A stretch of DNA of 64,000 bases, from positions 620,001 through 684,000 of the forward strand of contig NZ_JBEFTX010000001.1 of NCBI RefSeq assembly GCF_040195635.1, in the 5' to 3' direction. A program made the position numbers and the translations under genes. Positions 23,856 to 31,512 of this stretch are shown here, piece by piece. Every line of letters starts with the position of its first letter. Within the stretch, counting starts at the first letter, position 1. The notes under the pieces were generated by a model that was not told the origin of the DNA, ran no database searches, and saw only the letters and a list, made by a program, of their open reading frames with translations. The stretch is from Thermasporomyces sp040195635. Its GTDB lineage: Bacteria; Actinomycetota; Actinomycetes; Propionibacteriales; Actinopolymorphaceae.

Positions 23856-24899
23856 TCACCGGCGCGGCCGCTCCCAGAGCATGACGCGCGCGCCGGCCAC
23901 CGAAGTCGTGCGTACGTGCCGGAGTCCGGTCACACCTGACGGTTTGCCCCCTTGCCACCGCGGCACGACGATCCACACCCGGCGAACGCCTGGCGGCAGA
24001 CCACCGGCGACCCAGGTGGGTCGCAATCGGAGCCTCGCAGGTAGTACGGAAGAGTGTGAACGGTCGTGAGGGTTTCGTACGCCGCATCGCCGGTACGGCA
24101 GTCGGCCGCAACGACTCGTGCGGCCGCGCGCAGGTCCGGTCCATGACCGTCGGGCGCACGCATCCTCGCCAGGGGAGCCCATGCCACCGCTGCAGCCACA
24201 GCGCCCACGACCGCGACCGTCCAGGCCGTCCGGTGCCGCAGCCCGGCCGCGGCGAGAAGGACGAGCGCGGGCGCCGAGGTGAGCAGGTACCGCGGAAGGA
24301 ACGCCGGTGTGATGGCTCCGACGCCGAACAGCAGCAGGGGCGGAGCGACTACCCACACCAGCAGCGGCGCGGTGAGCGGGTTCCGTCGTACGCCGACCAG
24401 CGTGCAGCGTCAGCGCGGCGGCGTAGACCGCCCACCAGCGCCACCGATCCGTCCGTACTGCCCGGAGCAGCAGCCAGACGGACAGGACGCCGACGGCCAC
24501 GACGAGGGCGTAGGGGCGCGCCTCCTGGGCGTACCGCGACGCCATCGGCGACAAAGCCGTCAGCACACCGGCAGTGATCCCGCTCGACACCCCCCACCAG
24601 CGGCGTGCCAGGTCGGCGATCACACCTGCCGCGACCGCCATGGCCGCGGCGGACGGAAGACGTAGCCACCACTCCGCGTCGCCCACCGAGGTCCAGGCCG
24701 ACATGGCGAGGTAGTAGGCGCCGAGACCGGCGTCGCGGTGTGCGAGGAATCCGAGCAGACCGCCGAGGGACCGCCCGACCTCACTCGCCGTTGCCGCCTC
24801 GTCGAGCCAGAGCGCGGGAACACCCAGCGCCCACAGGTAGACCACGAACGCGAAAACCGAAGGGAGCACCGCCACGGCGACGGCGCGACGCTTCGTCAT
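23856..24899 (-). pseudogene. Broken GT39-like membrane glycosyltransferase
   Basis: The 5' third (MTKRRAVAVAVLPSVFAFVV..., PALWLDEAATASEVGRSL, 'SPMASRYAQEARPYALVVAV') is a dolichol-phosphate-mannosyltransferase-type (GT39/DUF2029-like) polytopic protein with the D-E catalytic pair. After about 24390 the coherent text moves to another frame (WVVAPPLLLFGVGAI, 'FLPRYLLTSAPALVLLAAA', 'AWAPLARMRAPDGHGPDLRA'), then near 24020 it returns to the first frame for 'VWIVVPRW' and the final RHVRTTSVAGARVMLW. The intact family is about 150 residues longer, so an internal deletion of several membrane helices accompanies the shifts. One frame stays open throughout, but its middle is nonsense. Confidence 0.7.
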
Positions 24900-24945
24900 G
24901 ACCGGATCCAGCCGACCAACGTCACGTCGACAAGGGACGCGCCAG

Positions 24946-25089
24946 TCAGGACCCCTGGTTGAGCTCCTCGACGATCAGCTCCGCATCGCGACGTGCCATG
25001 TCGAGCCGAGGAATCCACCAGTCGTCGAGCAGCAGATCCCAGATGCCATGGCCGTAGTCGGTCTCGCGTACGACGAATCGCTCTCTCAC
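24946..25089 (-). CDS. Predicted 47-aa SOS-regulated small protein
   Basis: A 47-residue ORF starting at the GTG at 25089, with GGGAGG 8 nt upstream (25098-25103, minus strand). It begins MRERFVVRETDYGHG if GTG is read as Met, continues IWDLLLDDWWIPRLDM and ends in an amphipathic 'RRDAELIVEELNQGS'. The composition is ordered, with two Trp and acidic and basic clusters, and it has no membrane segment or recognised family. The promoter contains a perfect LexA box filling its -35/-10 spacer, so it should be induced by DNA damage. It lies between the PH-domain gene and the broken glycosyltransferase gene on the same strand. Function is unknown. Confidence 0.7.
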   Translation of the reverse strand: MRERFVVRETDYGHGIWDLLLDDWWIPRLDMARRDAELIVEELNQGS

Positions 25090-25118
25090 CGCTCCCGCCT
25101 CCCGCTGCCCTCCACCAC

Positions 25119-25147
25119 AGGATATCGAACACGTGTTCGATCTCCAA
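25119..25147 (-). promoter_or_regulatory. SOS promoter with perfect LexA box
   Basis: On the minus strand: -35 TTGGAG (25142-25147), 17-bp spacer, -10 TATCCT (25119-25124). The spacer contains TCGAAC-ACGT-GTTCGA at 25125-25140, a perfect actinobacterial SOS box, so LexA would occlude RNA polymerase. The predicted start near 25112 leaves about 23 nt before the GTG of the 47-aa ORF. Confidence 0.85.
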
Positions 25148-25152
25148 GGGCG

Positions 25153-25659
25153 TCAGTCGTTCCGCTGCGTTCGGGTGTGCTGGGCGACCATACGGGACAG
25201 CTCGCGCGCCGCCGTCCGCCCGTGCTGACCGTCGGCGGACTGGATCGCCATCGCCTGCACCGTCGTACCGTCGTCGACGTCCAACTGCACCCACGGATCG
25301 CCCGAACGGAGGTTGACCGACAGGACCTGCGCCCACTCCAACTGGCGAGTGCGCAGGACGTTGACGATCGTGAGGCCGGCCTCGTCGGCGCGCACCTTCA
25401 GCCGGGCCAGCCGGTACAACCCCGCGAGGAGGGCGAGCAGAACCAGGCCGAGGGTGAGGGACTGCAGGATGTTGATCTGCGCCCGGGCCGCCGTCGGCAA
25501 CCCGACCCACATGCCCAGAGCGGCGGCGACAAGGACAACCCCCATCGCAGCGGCCACCACGGGTACGAAGCGGGGGCGCCACGTGTGTGGCAGTGCGGGA
25601 AGGCTGTGGGGCACCGGCGTACTCGGCCCGTCGGGACGCCCTGGTGGCGTGGAGGTCAT
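25153..25659 (-). CDS. PH-domain membrane protein
   Basis: A 168-residue protein. After a Pro-rich cytosolic start come two membrane helices (about residues 32-52 and 65-83), then a bacterial PH-like domain: 'LKVRADEAGLTIVNVLRTRQLEWAQVLSVNL' and 'WVQLDVDDGTTVQAMAIQS', matching the bPH2/DUF2581-like proteins that actinobacteria carry next to hisG. The role is unknown. The start is 15 nt after the hisG stop, so it is the third gene of hisE-hisG-PH. Confidence 0.75.
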   Translation of the reverse strand: MTSTPPGRPDGPSTPVPHSLPALPHTWRPRFVPVVAAAMGVVLVAAALGMWVGLPTAARAQINILQSLTLGLVLLALLAGLYRLARLKVRADEAGLTIVNVLRTRQLEWAQVLSVNLRSGDPWVQLDVDDGTTVQAMAIQSADGQHGRTAARELSRMVAQHTRTQRND

Positions 25660-25674
25660 CGTGGTGGCCGCATC

Positions 25675-26523
25675 TCACAGCCGGCAGGCGTGCAGGTCGG
25701 TGACGAGAATGGCGCGGGCGCCGATCTCCCACAGCTCGTCCATCAGCCGCTGGGCCTCGACGCGCGGCACGAGCACCCGCACGGCGACCCAGCCCGCTCG
25801 ATGAAGCGGTGAGACCGTTGGCCCCTCCAGACCGGGTGCGATCGCGACGGCCCGCTCCATGGCGTCGGCCTCGAGGTCGTAGTCCATCAGGACGTAGTCG
25901 CGGGCGACCAGAACTCCCTGAAGCCGGCGGATGAGCAGCTCGAGCTCGCTCGGGTCGGCCACTCCGTCCCGCTTCACGAGAATGGCTTCGGACGTGAGGA
26001 TCGGCTCGCCGAAGACCTCGAGGCCGGCGTTGCGCAACGTGCTTCCGGTCTCGACGACATCGGCGATGACGTCGGCTACGCCGAGGCTGATGGCCGTCTC
26101 TACCGCGCCCTCCAGTTTGATCACCTTGGCGGTCACACCGCGCTCGGCGAGGAAGTTCCGCATCAGTCCGGTCAGTGACGTGGCGACCCGGAGCCCTTCG
26201 AGATCCTCGATCGAGGACGCCGTTCCAGGTCGGGCGGCGAGCCGGACCGTCGAACGGGCGAAGCCCAGCTGTAGGACTTCTTCGCCCGGTGCGCCGGAAT
26301 CGAGCAGATAGTCACGCCCGGTGATGCCGATGTCGAGGGTGCCCTGTCCGACGAAGACGGGGATGTCACTGGGACGCAGGTAGTAGAACTCGATGCCGTT
26401 CTCGGCATCGGTGAGCACCAGCTCGCGGGAATCCCCGCGCTGGCGGTAACCCGCCTCGCGCAGCATCTCCGCGGCGGGTTCGGCGATTCTCGATCCCTTG
26501 TTGGGAACGGCGACACGCAGCAT
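25675..26523 (-). CDS. hisG: ATP phosphoribosyltransferase, long form
   Basis: A 282-residue long-form HisG, catalysing the first step of histidine synthesis (ATP + PRPP to phosphoribosyl-ATP). Signatures include LRVAVPNKGSRIAEPA, 'SDIPVFVGQGTLDIGITGRDY', RVATSLTG and the PRPP-binding 'ISLGVADVIADVVETGSTL' with its E-T-G-S-T. Residues after about 210 form the C-terminal ACT-like domain that binds histidine for feedback inhibition. I chose the ATG at 26523 because it matches the family start. It is 87 nt downstream of hisE. Confidence 0.95.
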   Translation of the reverse strand: MLRVAVPNKGSRIAEPAAEMLREAGYRQRGDSRELVLTDAENGIEFYYLRPSDIPVFVGQGTLDIGITGRDYLLDSGAPGEEVLQLGFARSTVRLAARPGTASSIEDLEGLRVATSLTGLMRNFLAERGVTAKVIKLEGAVETAISLGVADVIADVVETGSTLRNAGLEVFGEPILTSEAILVKRDGVADPSELELLIRRLQGVLVARDYVLMDYDLEADAMERAVAIAPGLEGPTVSPLHRAGWVAVRVLVPRVEAQRLMDELWEIGARAILVTDLHACRL

Positions 26524-26609
26524 GGTCTGGCTCTCTTCCTCAGGTGCCTGGGGTAGGAACGAACGGACGCGTCGGCGAGGGCGAGCCAACCTGTCGCGGC
26601 CGGCTCACC

Positions 26610-26873
26610 CTAGAGATGGGCGTAGACGTCGTCGAGGTCGAGATCACAGGCGATCATGAGCACCTGGGCGTGGTAGAGCAGCTGTGAGATCTCCTCAGCG
26701 GCCCGCTCCCGGCCTTCGTGCTCAGCCGCCATCCACGCCTCGGCCGCCTCCTCGACGAGCTTCTTGCCGATCGCGTGGACGCCGGCGTCGAGGGCGGCGA
26801 CGGTGCCCGATCCCTCGGGGCGGGCCACCGCCTTCGCCGCCAGCTCGGCGTACAGCTCGTCGAACGTCTTCAT
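26610..26873 (-). CDS. hisE: Phosphoribosyl-ATP pyrophosphatase
   Basis: An 87-residue HisE, hydrolysing phosphoribosyl-ATP to phosphoribosyl-AMP. The all-alpha MazG-like core has the metal-binding 'GKKLVEEAAEAWMAAEHEGRERAAEEISQLLYHA' acidic helices (E-x-x-E ... E-x-x-D/Q pattern). The ATG at 26873 has AGGA about 7 nt upstream. An ATG 30 nt earlier would extend it by ten residues. A TAGGCT -10-like hexamer at about 26921-26926 on the minus strand could drive the hisE-hisG-PH operon. Confidence 0.92.
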   Translation of the reverse strand: MKTFDELYAELAAKAVARPEGSGTVAALDAGVHAIGKKLVEEAAEAWMAAEHEGRERAAEEISQLLYHAQVLMIACDLDLDDVYAHL

Positions 26874-27005
26874 CCTCAGGTCCTGTGGTCGATACGGCGA
26901 CACCCTGGCCGCCGGTCCCCCAGCCTAGGAGTCACCGGTGAACGGCTGGCGTCGAGGGTCGCCTGACCGCTGAGGCCACGCGACCAGCGACCGTGCGCTC
27001 CAGGC

Positions 27006-27362
27006 TCAGCCGTCGAGGTGAGTGGCGTGGCCCTCGACGACCAGCGGACCGTCGAAGGTGAGGACCTCGTTGGCCACGCGACCGTGCTGGTTCCGGAAGT
27101 TGATCACCAGCGTGTTGACCCCGGCGTAGCTGGCGATCACCTCGAAATGGAGGTCCGGCTGGGCTCGCAGACCGACAGACCAGTATTCGCGCAACGCCGC
27201 TTTGCCGCGGATGACACCACCCGTGGTGGGTATCCACTCCGCGGCGTTGGGCGAGGTGAAGACCACGTGGTCGGCGAAGTGCTCGAGGACGGCGTCGAGG
27301 TTGTGGGCGTTCCAGTCCTCGACCCACCGATCGACGAACGCCCGGATTTCAGAGCGGTCCAT
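27006..27362 (-). CDS. SnoaL-like/NTF2-fold protein
   Basis: A 118-residue single NTF2-like (SnoaL) domain: 'FVDRWVEDWNAHNLDAVLEHFADHVVFTSPNAAEW', 'GGVIRGKAALREYW' and 'VINFRNQHGRVANEVLTFDG'. Such proteins are cyclases, isomerases or stress proteins in different contexts. No partner here points to a substrate. It lies 11 nt downstream of the response-regulator gene on the same strand, so it may belong to the two-component operon. Confidence 0.7.
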   Translation of the reverse strand: MDRSEIRAFVDRWVEDWNAHNLDAVLEHFADHVVFTSPNAAEWIPTTGGVIRGKAALREYWSVGLRAQPDLHFEVIASYAGVNTLVINFRNQHGRVANEVLTFDGPLVVEGHATHLDG

Positions 27363-27373
27363 GGAACGCCAAC

Positions 27374-28120
27374 TTAGACGAGGCCGGAACGAACGGCGTA
27401 GAGGGCGGCCTGGGTGCGGTCGGCGAGGCCGAGCTTGGCGAGGATCGACGACACGTGGGTCTTCACGGTCTTCTCCGACAGGACGAGGGCGCGGGCGATC
27501 TCGCGGTTGGACCTGCCACGGGCGATCTCGGCGAGCACTTCGCGTTCGCGGTCGGTGAGGGCGCCGGCGCGTTCGTCGCCCGCGTCACCTCGGAGCAGAG
27601 CCGCGGCGACCTCGGGTTCGAGCAGCACCTGTCCGGCGTGCACCGCGCGGATCGCCTGCGCCAGCGCGTCGGGATCGACGTCCTTGAACAGGTAGCCCGC
27701 CGCACCCGCCCGCAGCGCCGGCACAACCTTGGCCGGTTCCGTGAACGACGTGAGCACGAGAACCCGGGCCGGGTTCCCCCGGTCGCGCAGCATCCGCAAG
27801 GCCTCCACACCGTCGACCGACGGGAGCTGCAGGTCGAGCAGCATCACGTCGGGCGCGAGCGCCTCAGCCTGTTCGACCGCTTCCTGACCGTCGGCCGCCT
27901 CTCCCACGACCTCGATGTCGTCGAGGATGTCGAGGAACGTCCGCAGGCCGTGCCGGACGACCTGGTGATCGTCGACGACGAGGACCCTGATCGGCCCTGC
28001 GACGGTGTCCGAACGCGTACCCACGCCGTCGGCCACAGGCTCGGCGTCGGGCCCCCTCAAGGGCTCACTCATCGGCTCACCCACGGGCTCACTCACGGGC
28101 TCACTCACGGGTTCACTCAC
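27374..28120 (-). CDS. NarL/LuxR-family response regulator
   Basis: About 248 residues. The receiver domain follows IRVLVVDDHQVVRHG, with the phospho-acceptor in 'APDVMLLDLQLPSVDG' and the conserved T/K in 'VLVLTSFTEP' and 'AGYLFKDV'. The C-terminal LuxR helix-turn-helix is 'LTDREREVLAEIARGRSNREIA' to 'KTHVSSILAKLGLADRTQAA'. The N-terminus has four Ser-Glu-Pro-Val-type repeats built from a 12-bp unit GTGAGTGAACCC, which provides several GTG starts (28120, 28108, 28096), so the true start is uncertain. The first GTG overlaps the kinase stop, so the genes are coupled. Confidence 0.88.
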   Translation of the reverse strand: MSEPVSEPVSEPVGEPMSEPLRGPDAEPVADGVGTRSDTVAGPIRVLVVDDHQVVRHGLRTFLDILDDIEVVGEAADGQEAVEQAEALAPDVMLLDLQLPSVDGVEALRMLRDRGNPARVLVLTSFTEPAKVVPALRAGAAGYLFKDVDPDALAQAIRAVHAGQVLLEPEVAAALLRGDAGDERAGALTDREREVLAEIARGRSNREIARALVLSEKTVKTHVSSILAKLGLADRTQAALYAVRSGLV

Positions 28121-29264
28121 GGGCCACCTCGAGGGTCACGGTCGTCCCCGCCCCGAGCCGCGACTCGACCCGGAGCCTCCCACCCGCCCGCCGCGCCCGC
28201 TCCCGCATCGACGCGAGGCCCAGGTGATGCCCGCCCTGCCGCGCGGGGTCGTCGACGAATCCCTTGCCGTCATCGGCGACGGTCAGGACGACGCCGGTCT
28301 CGGGGGTCCGCAGATCGATCGTCACGGCGCTGGGCTCGGCGTGCCGCAAGGCGTTGTGCAGCGCCTCCTGCGTCACCCGGAACACGACGTCCTCCACCTG
28401 CTCCGGCAGCTGGCAGCGGCCGTCGCAGTCGGAGGTGAAGCCGATCTCGACTGGATGCGCCCTGCCGATTACGGCGATGTGCTTGCGCAGGGCCGGCACG
28501 AGACCGTCCTCGCGGACCGCCGGCGGGCGGAGCTCTGTGACGACGGCCCGCAGCTCGTCGAGCGCGGAACCCGCCAGCTCCTTCACTCTGGCGAACTCCA
28601 CCCGGGAGCGGTCGAGATCCCCCTTCAGCGCAAGGGCCTCGGCCGCACCCACGGTCAGGCGGAGACTGAACAGTTTCTGCGCCACCGCGTCGTGGAGGTC
28701 CTGGGCGATCCGGGACCGCTCCTCCACCAGCGTCAGCTCCCGGTTGCGTTCGAACATCCGCGCCCGGGTGAGCGCGATCGCCGCGTGCGCGGCGAGGATC
28801 GTCAGCAGGCGTTCGTCGTCCGCGGTGAACTCGGGCGCATCCGGGCCGTTGGCGACGTAGACCGCGCCGAGAATGTCTCCTCGGTCGACGATGGGTACGC
28901 CGAGAAATCCGCGCATGTCGGGATGTGCGCCGGGCCACCCGGAGAAGCGGCCGTCGGTCTGGACGTCGACGACGCGGTAGGGGTGGGCGTCGTGCATCAG
29001 GACGCCGAGCAGGCCGTGTGCCCGCGGTACCGGGCCGATCGCCGCCCACTGCTCGCTGCTCACGCCGGACGTGTAGAACTCGGCGAACCGGCCCTGCCCG
29101 TCGGGAAGCCCAAGTGCCGCGTACTCCGCCCCGACGAGGGTGCGCGCCGACTCGACGATCATCTGCAGGACCTCGTGCGTCGCCGTCTGCCCGGTGACGG
29201 CGAGGAGCGCGCGGGACAGCGCGTCGAGGTCGTCGCAGCATTCCGGCGGCACAGGCGTGGACAC
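28113..29264 (-). CDS. GAF-domain sensor histidine kinase
   Basis: A 383-residue NarL-type sensor kinase. A GAF domain spans about residues 25-170 ('LQMIVESARTLVGAEYAALGL', 'RGFLGVPIVDRGDILGAVYVA'). Then comes the HisKA_3 helix with the phospho-His in EERSRIAQDLHDAVAQKLFS (near residue 190) and a HATPase_c domain with 'VTQEALHNALRHAEPSAVTI', the G1 'VADDGKGFVDD' and the G2 'HHLGLASMRERA'. There is no membrane segment, so it probably senses a cytoplasmic signal or a bound ligand. I chose the GTG at 29264 because a TAGCGT -10 ends 7 nt upstream. It forms an operon with the response regulator. Confidence 0.9.
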   Translation of the reverse strand: MSTPVPPECCDDLDALSRALLAVTGQTATHEVLQMIVESARTLVGAEYAALGLPDGQGRFAEFYTSGVSSEQWAAIGPVPRAHGLLGVLMHDAHPYRVVDVQTDGRFSGWPGAHPDMRGFLGVPIVDRGDILGAVYVANGPDAPEFTADDERLLTILAAHAAIALTRARMFERNRELTLVEERSRIAQDLHDAVAQKLFSLRLTVGAAEALALKGDLDRSRVEFARVKELAGSALDELRAVVTELRPPAVREDGLVPALRKHIAVIGRAHPVEIGFTSDCDGRCQLPEQVEDVVFRVTQEALHNALRHAEPSAVTIDLRTPETGVVLTVADDGKGFVDDPARQGGHHLGLASMRERARRAGGRLRVESRLGAGTTVTLEVARE

Positions 29265-29271
29265 GGCTGCC

Positions 29272-29277
29272 ACGCTA
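29272..29277 (-). promoter_or_regulatory. -10 element TAGCGT, leaderless kinase
   Basis: TAGCGT on the minus strand, 7 nt before the sensor-kinase GTG at 29264. No convincing -35 is visible. Confidence 0.55.
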
Positions 29278-29352
29278 CCCGTCTCTGACCCGCTGGCGGA
29301 CCGGCCGCAGGTCGTAGGTCTCACGACGTAGGCCACGGGTGGTAGGCCGCAT

Positions 29353-29376
29353 GGAGTAGGGCGAACGGCGTACTCC
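29353..29376. promoter_or_regulatory. Inverted repeat in divergent promoter region
   Basis: GGAGTA at 29353-29358 and TACTCC at 29371-29376 form an inverted repeat with a 12-bp centre, between the divergent kinase and small-ORF promoters. It is a candidate operator for the adjacent response regulator, which is inference only. Nearby are repeated GTAGG(C/T) elements. Confidence 0.3.
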
Positions 29377-29417
29377 GGTCCGATCGGCGGCCCGATGGCG
29401 GGCGTCCGCCGCCGCCC

Positions 29418-29423
29418 TAGCGT
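29418..29423 (+). promoter_or_regulatory. -10 element TAGCGT
   Basis: TAGCGT, 24 nt before the ATG at 29448. A start near 29430 leaves about 18 nt of leader containing GGGAG, suitable for the small-ORF-SDR-queA operon. Confidence 0.5.
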
Positions 29424-29447
29424 CGGTTCCAGTGAAGGGAGCACCTC

Positions 29448-29648
29448 ATGTGGAACGACGTGATGATCCAGAGCCTCGCCACAGCTCGCGCCGAAGAGCT
29501 GCTGCGCCAGGCCGAACAGCGCCGCCTCGCCCGGCTGGCCCACCACGCGCGGCGGAGGGCGGCAGAAGCCGGCCGGCACCGGGCCGAGCCGGCCGTCCGA
29601 CCGACCGCGGCGGCCGCGGCGACCACCCCGGCGGCTCAGGGCTGCTAG
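29448..29648 (+). CDS. Small Ala/Arg-rich hypothetical protein
   Basis: A 66-residue protein: MWNDVMIQSLATARAEELL, then a strongly helical Arg/Ala-rich stretch ('QAEQRRLARLAHHARRRAAEA') and a low-complexity tail. I do not recognise a characterised family. The good ribosome binding site (GAAGGGAG, 6 nt before ATG), the -10 TAGCGT at 29418-29423 and the position ahead of the SDR suggest it is translated. Confidence 0.55.
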   Translation: MWNDVMIQSLATARAEELLRQAEQRRLARLAHHARRRAAEAGRHRAEPAVRPTAAAAATTPAAQGC

Positions 29649-29704
29649 GTGGCGACCGCGTTCTCCGAACCGACCCGCACACCCTGTCCAGGAAGGGAGT
29701 CCCC

Positions 29705-30427
29705 ATGCCTGTCGCCCTCATCACCGGAGCGTCCCGCGGTCTCGGCCTCGCCCTTGCCGGCGGGCTCGCCGACCGGGGCTGGTCCCTCGTGATCGACGCC
29801 CGCAACCCCGACCCCCTGGCCGACGCCGCCCGGGAGCTCACCGCCCGTGCCGGGTCGGCGGGCACGGTCACCAGCCTCGCGGGTTCGGTCACCGACCCCG
29901 GGCACCGGGCCGAGCTGGTCGAGGCCGCCGCGCTGCTCGGTGGCCCCGACCTGGTGGTGAACAACGCCGGCCTACTCGGGCCGAGCCCGCTACCCGCCGT
30001 GGCAGACCTCGGCCTCGCCGCGTATCGCGAGATCCTCGAGGTGGGCACGGTCGCGCCGCTGGCGCTGACCCAGCTCGCCCTGCCCCACCTCGCGGCGAGG
30101 GGCGGTGCGATCGTCAACGTCACCAGCGATGCCGCCGTCGAGGGGTACGCCGGATGGGGTGGCTACGGCTCGGCCAAGGCCGCACTCGAACAGTGGTCCA
30201 ACGTCCTCGCCGCCGAACTCGCCGAAGGGCAGCACGACGTGCGGCTCTGGTGGGTCGACCCCGGTGACCTGCGTACCCAGATGCACCAGGACGCGTTCCC
30301 GGGCGAGGACATCTCCGACCGACCACTGCCCGACACCGTGGTTCCGGCGTTCGTCCGGCTGATCACCGAACGCCCGCCCAGCGGTCGTTTCCGGGCGACG
30401 GACCTGCTCGACGGGCTCGCCGCATGA
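29705..30427 (+). CDS. Short-chain dehydrogenase/reductase
   Basis: A 240-residue classical SDR. The cofactor loop is TGASRGLG (T-G-x-x-x-G-x-G) at residues 8-15, NNAG occurs near 90, and the catalytic triad is Ser in 'IVNVTSDAAVEG' with Y-x-x-x-K in 'GYGSAKAALEQW'. It has a W-W-V-D-P-G-D-L-R-T segment and may prefer NADPH (Arg after the first strand's acidic position). The substrate is unknown. Its stop overlaps the start of the QueA-like gene (ATGA). Confidence 0.85.
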   Translation: MPVALITGASRGLGLALAGGLADRGWSLVIDARNPDPLADAARELTARAGSAGTVTSLAGSVTDPGHRAELVEAAALLGGPDLVVNNAGLLGPSPLPAVADLGLAAYREILEVGTVAPLALTQLALPHLAARGGAIVNVTSDAAVEGYAGWGGYGSAKAALEQWSNVLAAELAEGQHDVRLWWVDPGDLRTQMHQDAFPGEDISDRPLPDTVVPAFVRLITERPPSGRFRATDLLDGLAA

Positions 30428-31512
30428 CGTCGGTGGCCGAAGCCAAGACCGCCGATGGTGGCGCGCCCGTCGACCGTGCCGGTCCTCCGTCGATCGACTT
30501 CTCGCTTCCGGCCGCCCTCGAGGCGCACGAGCCGCCCGAGGCGCGAGGCCTCACCCGTGACGGCGTACGCCTGCTGGTGGGTCGGAGCCCGCGCGACGGT
30601 CAGGGCGCCGGCGGCGTGAGCCACCATGCGTTCCGCGAGCTGCCCGACCTGCTCTCCCCCGGCGACGTCCTTGTGGTCAACAGATCGGGGACGTTGCCAG
30701 CGGCGGTGGACCTGCCGGACGACAGTGGTACGCAGCGGGCCGTGCACTTCTCGACCCTCGCACCGGACGGATCCTGGCTGGTGGAGCTGCGCCGTGGCGC
30801 CGATCCTGACCCGGGTGGGCAACCAGGTGACCGACTTGCCCTGCCCGGTGGCGTCGACCTGCTGCTGCGGGATCGCCACGTGTCCCACCGGCTGTGGCAC
30901 GCGGTGCTCACAGTGACGGACATACCCCGCTATCTCGCGGCGTACGGTCGACCGATCAGGTACGGCTACGTCGCGGAGCAGTGGCCGCTCGAGGACTACC
31001 AGACGACCTTCGCGACCATCCCCGGCAGTGCGGAGATGCCGAGCGCTGGCAGGCCGTTCACTCCGGAGATCGTGACCCGGCTCGTCGCCCGGGGCGTTCT
31101 CGTCGTACCCGTCACGCTGCACACCGGCGTCGCCTCGGCAGAGGCCCATGAACCTCCGTACGCCGAATGGTTCGAGGTCCCTGACGTGACGGCGCGGGTG
31201 GTGAGCGACGCGACAGACCGTGGCGCCCGCGTGGTCGCGGTGGGGACGACGGTCGTCCGCGCGCTGGAGTCCGCGCCGCCGGGGTCCGGCACGATCGCTG
31301 CTGCCCACGGATGGACCGACGTGGTGGTCACCCCGGCACGCGGCGTACGGGTCGTGTCCGGCCTGCTGACCGGTTTCCACGAACCGCGGGCGTCACACCT
31401 GCAGATGCTCGAGGCGATCGCCGGCACTGAGCTGGTACGGGCCTGCTACGCCGCCGCGCTCGACGGCGGTTACCTGTGGCACGAGTTCGGCGACGTCAAC
31501 CTCTTGATATGA
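30424..31512 (+). CDS. queA: QueA-like S-adenosylmethionine:tRNA ribosyltransferase-isomerase
   Basis: A 362-residue QueA-family protein. In the known pathway QueA transfers the ribosyl part of S-adenosylmethionine to preQ1 in tRNA. Conserved segments are 'FRELPDLLSPGDVLVVNRSGTLPA', PIRYGYV and 'WPLEDYQTTFATIPGSAEMPSAGRPFT' with the key P-G-S-A-E-M-P-S-A-G-R-P-F, GV.VVPVTLHTGV, VGTTVVRALES and 'SGLLTGFHEPRASHLQMLEA'. Two things are unusual: it overlaps an SDR gene rather than sitting near tgt, and no other queuosine gene is in the window. It may be an actinobacterial paralogue with another substrate. The 3' end overlaps the convergent methyltransferase gene by 17 nt. Confidence 0.82.
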   Translation: MTSVAEAKTADGGAPVDRAGPPSIDFSLPAALEAHEPPEARGLTRDGVRLLVGRSPRDGQGAGGVSHHAFRELPDLLSPGDVLVVNRSGTLPAAVDLPDDSGTQRAVHFSTLAPDGSWLVELRRGADPDPGGQPGDRLALPGGVDLLLRDRHVSHRLWHAVLTVTDIPRYLAAYGRPIRYGYVAEQWPLEDYQTTFATIPGSAEMPSAGRPFTPEIVTRLVARGVLVVPVTLHTGVASAEAHEPPYAEWFEVPDVTARVVSDATDRGARVVAVGTTVVRALESAPPGSGTIAAAHGWTDVVVTPARGVRVVSGLLTGFHEPRASHLQMLEAIAGTELVRACYAAALDGGYLWHEFGDVNLLI

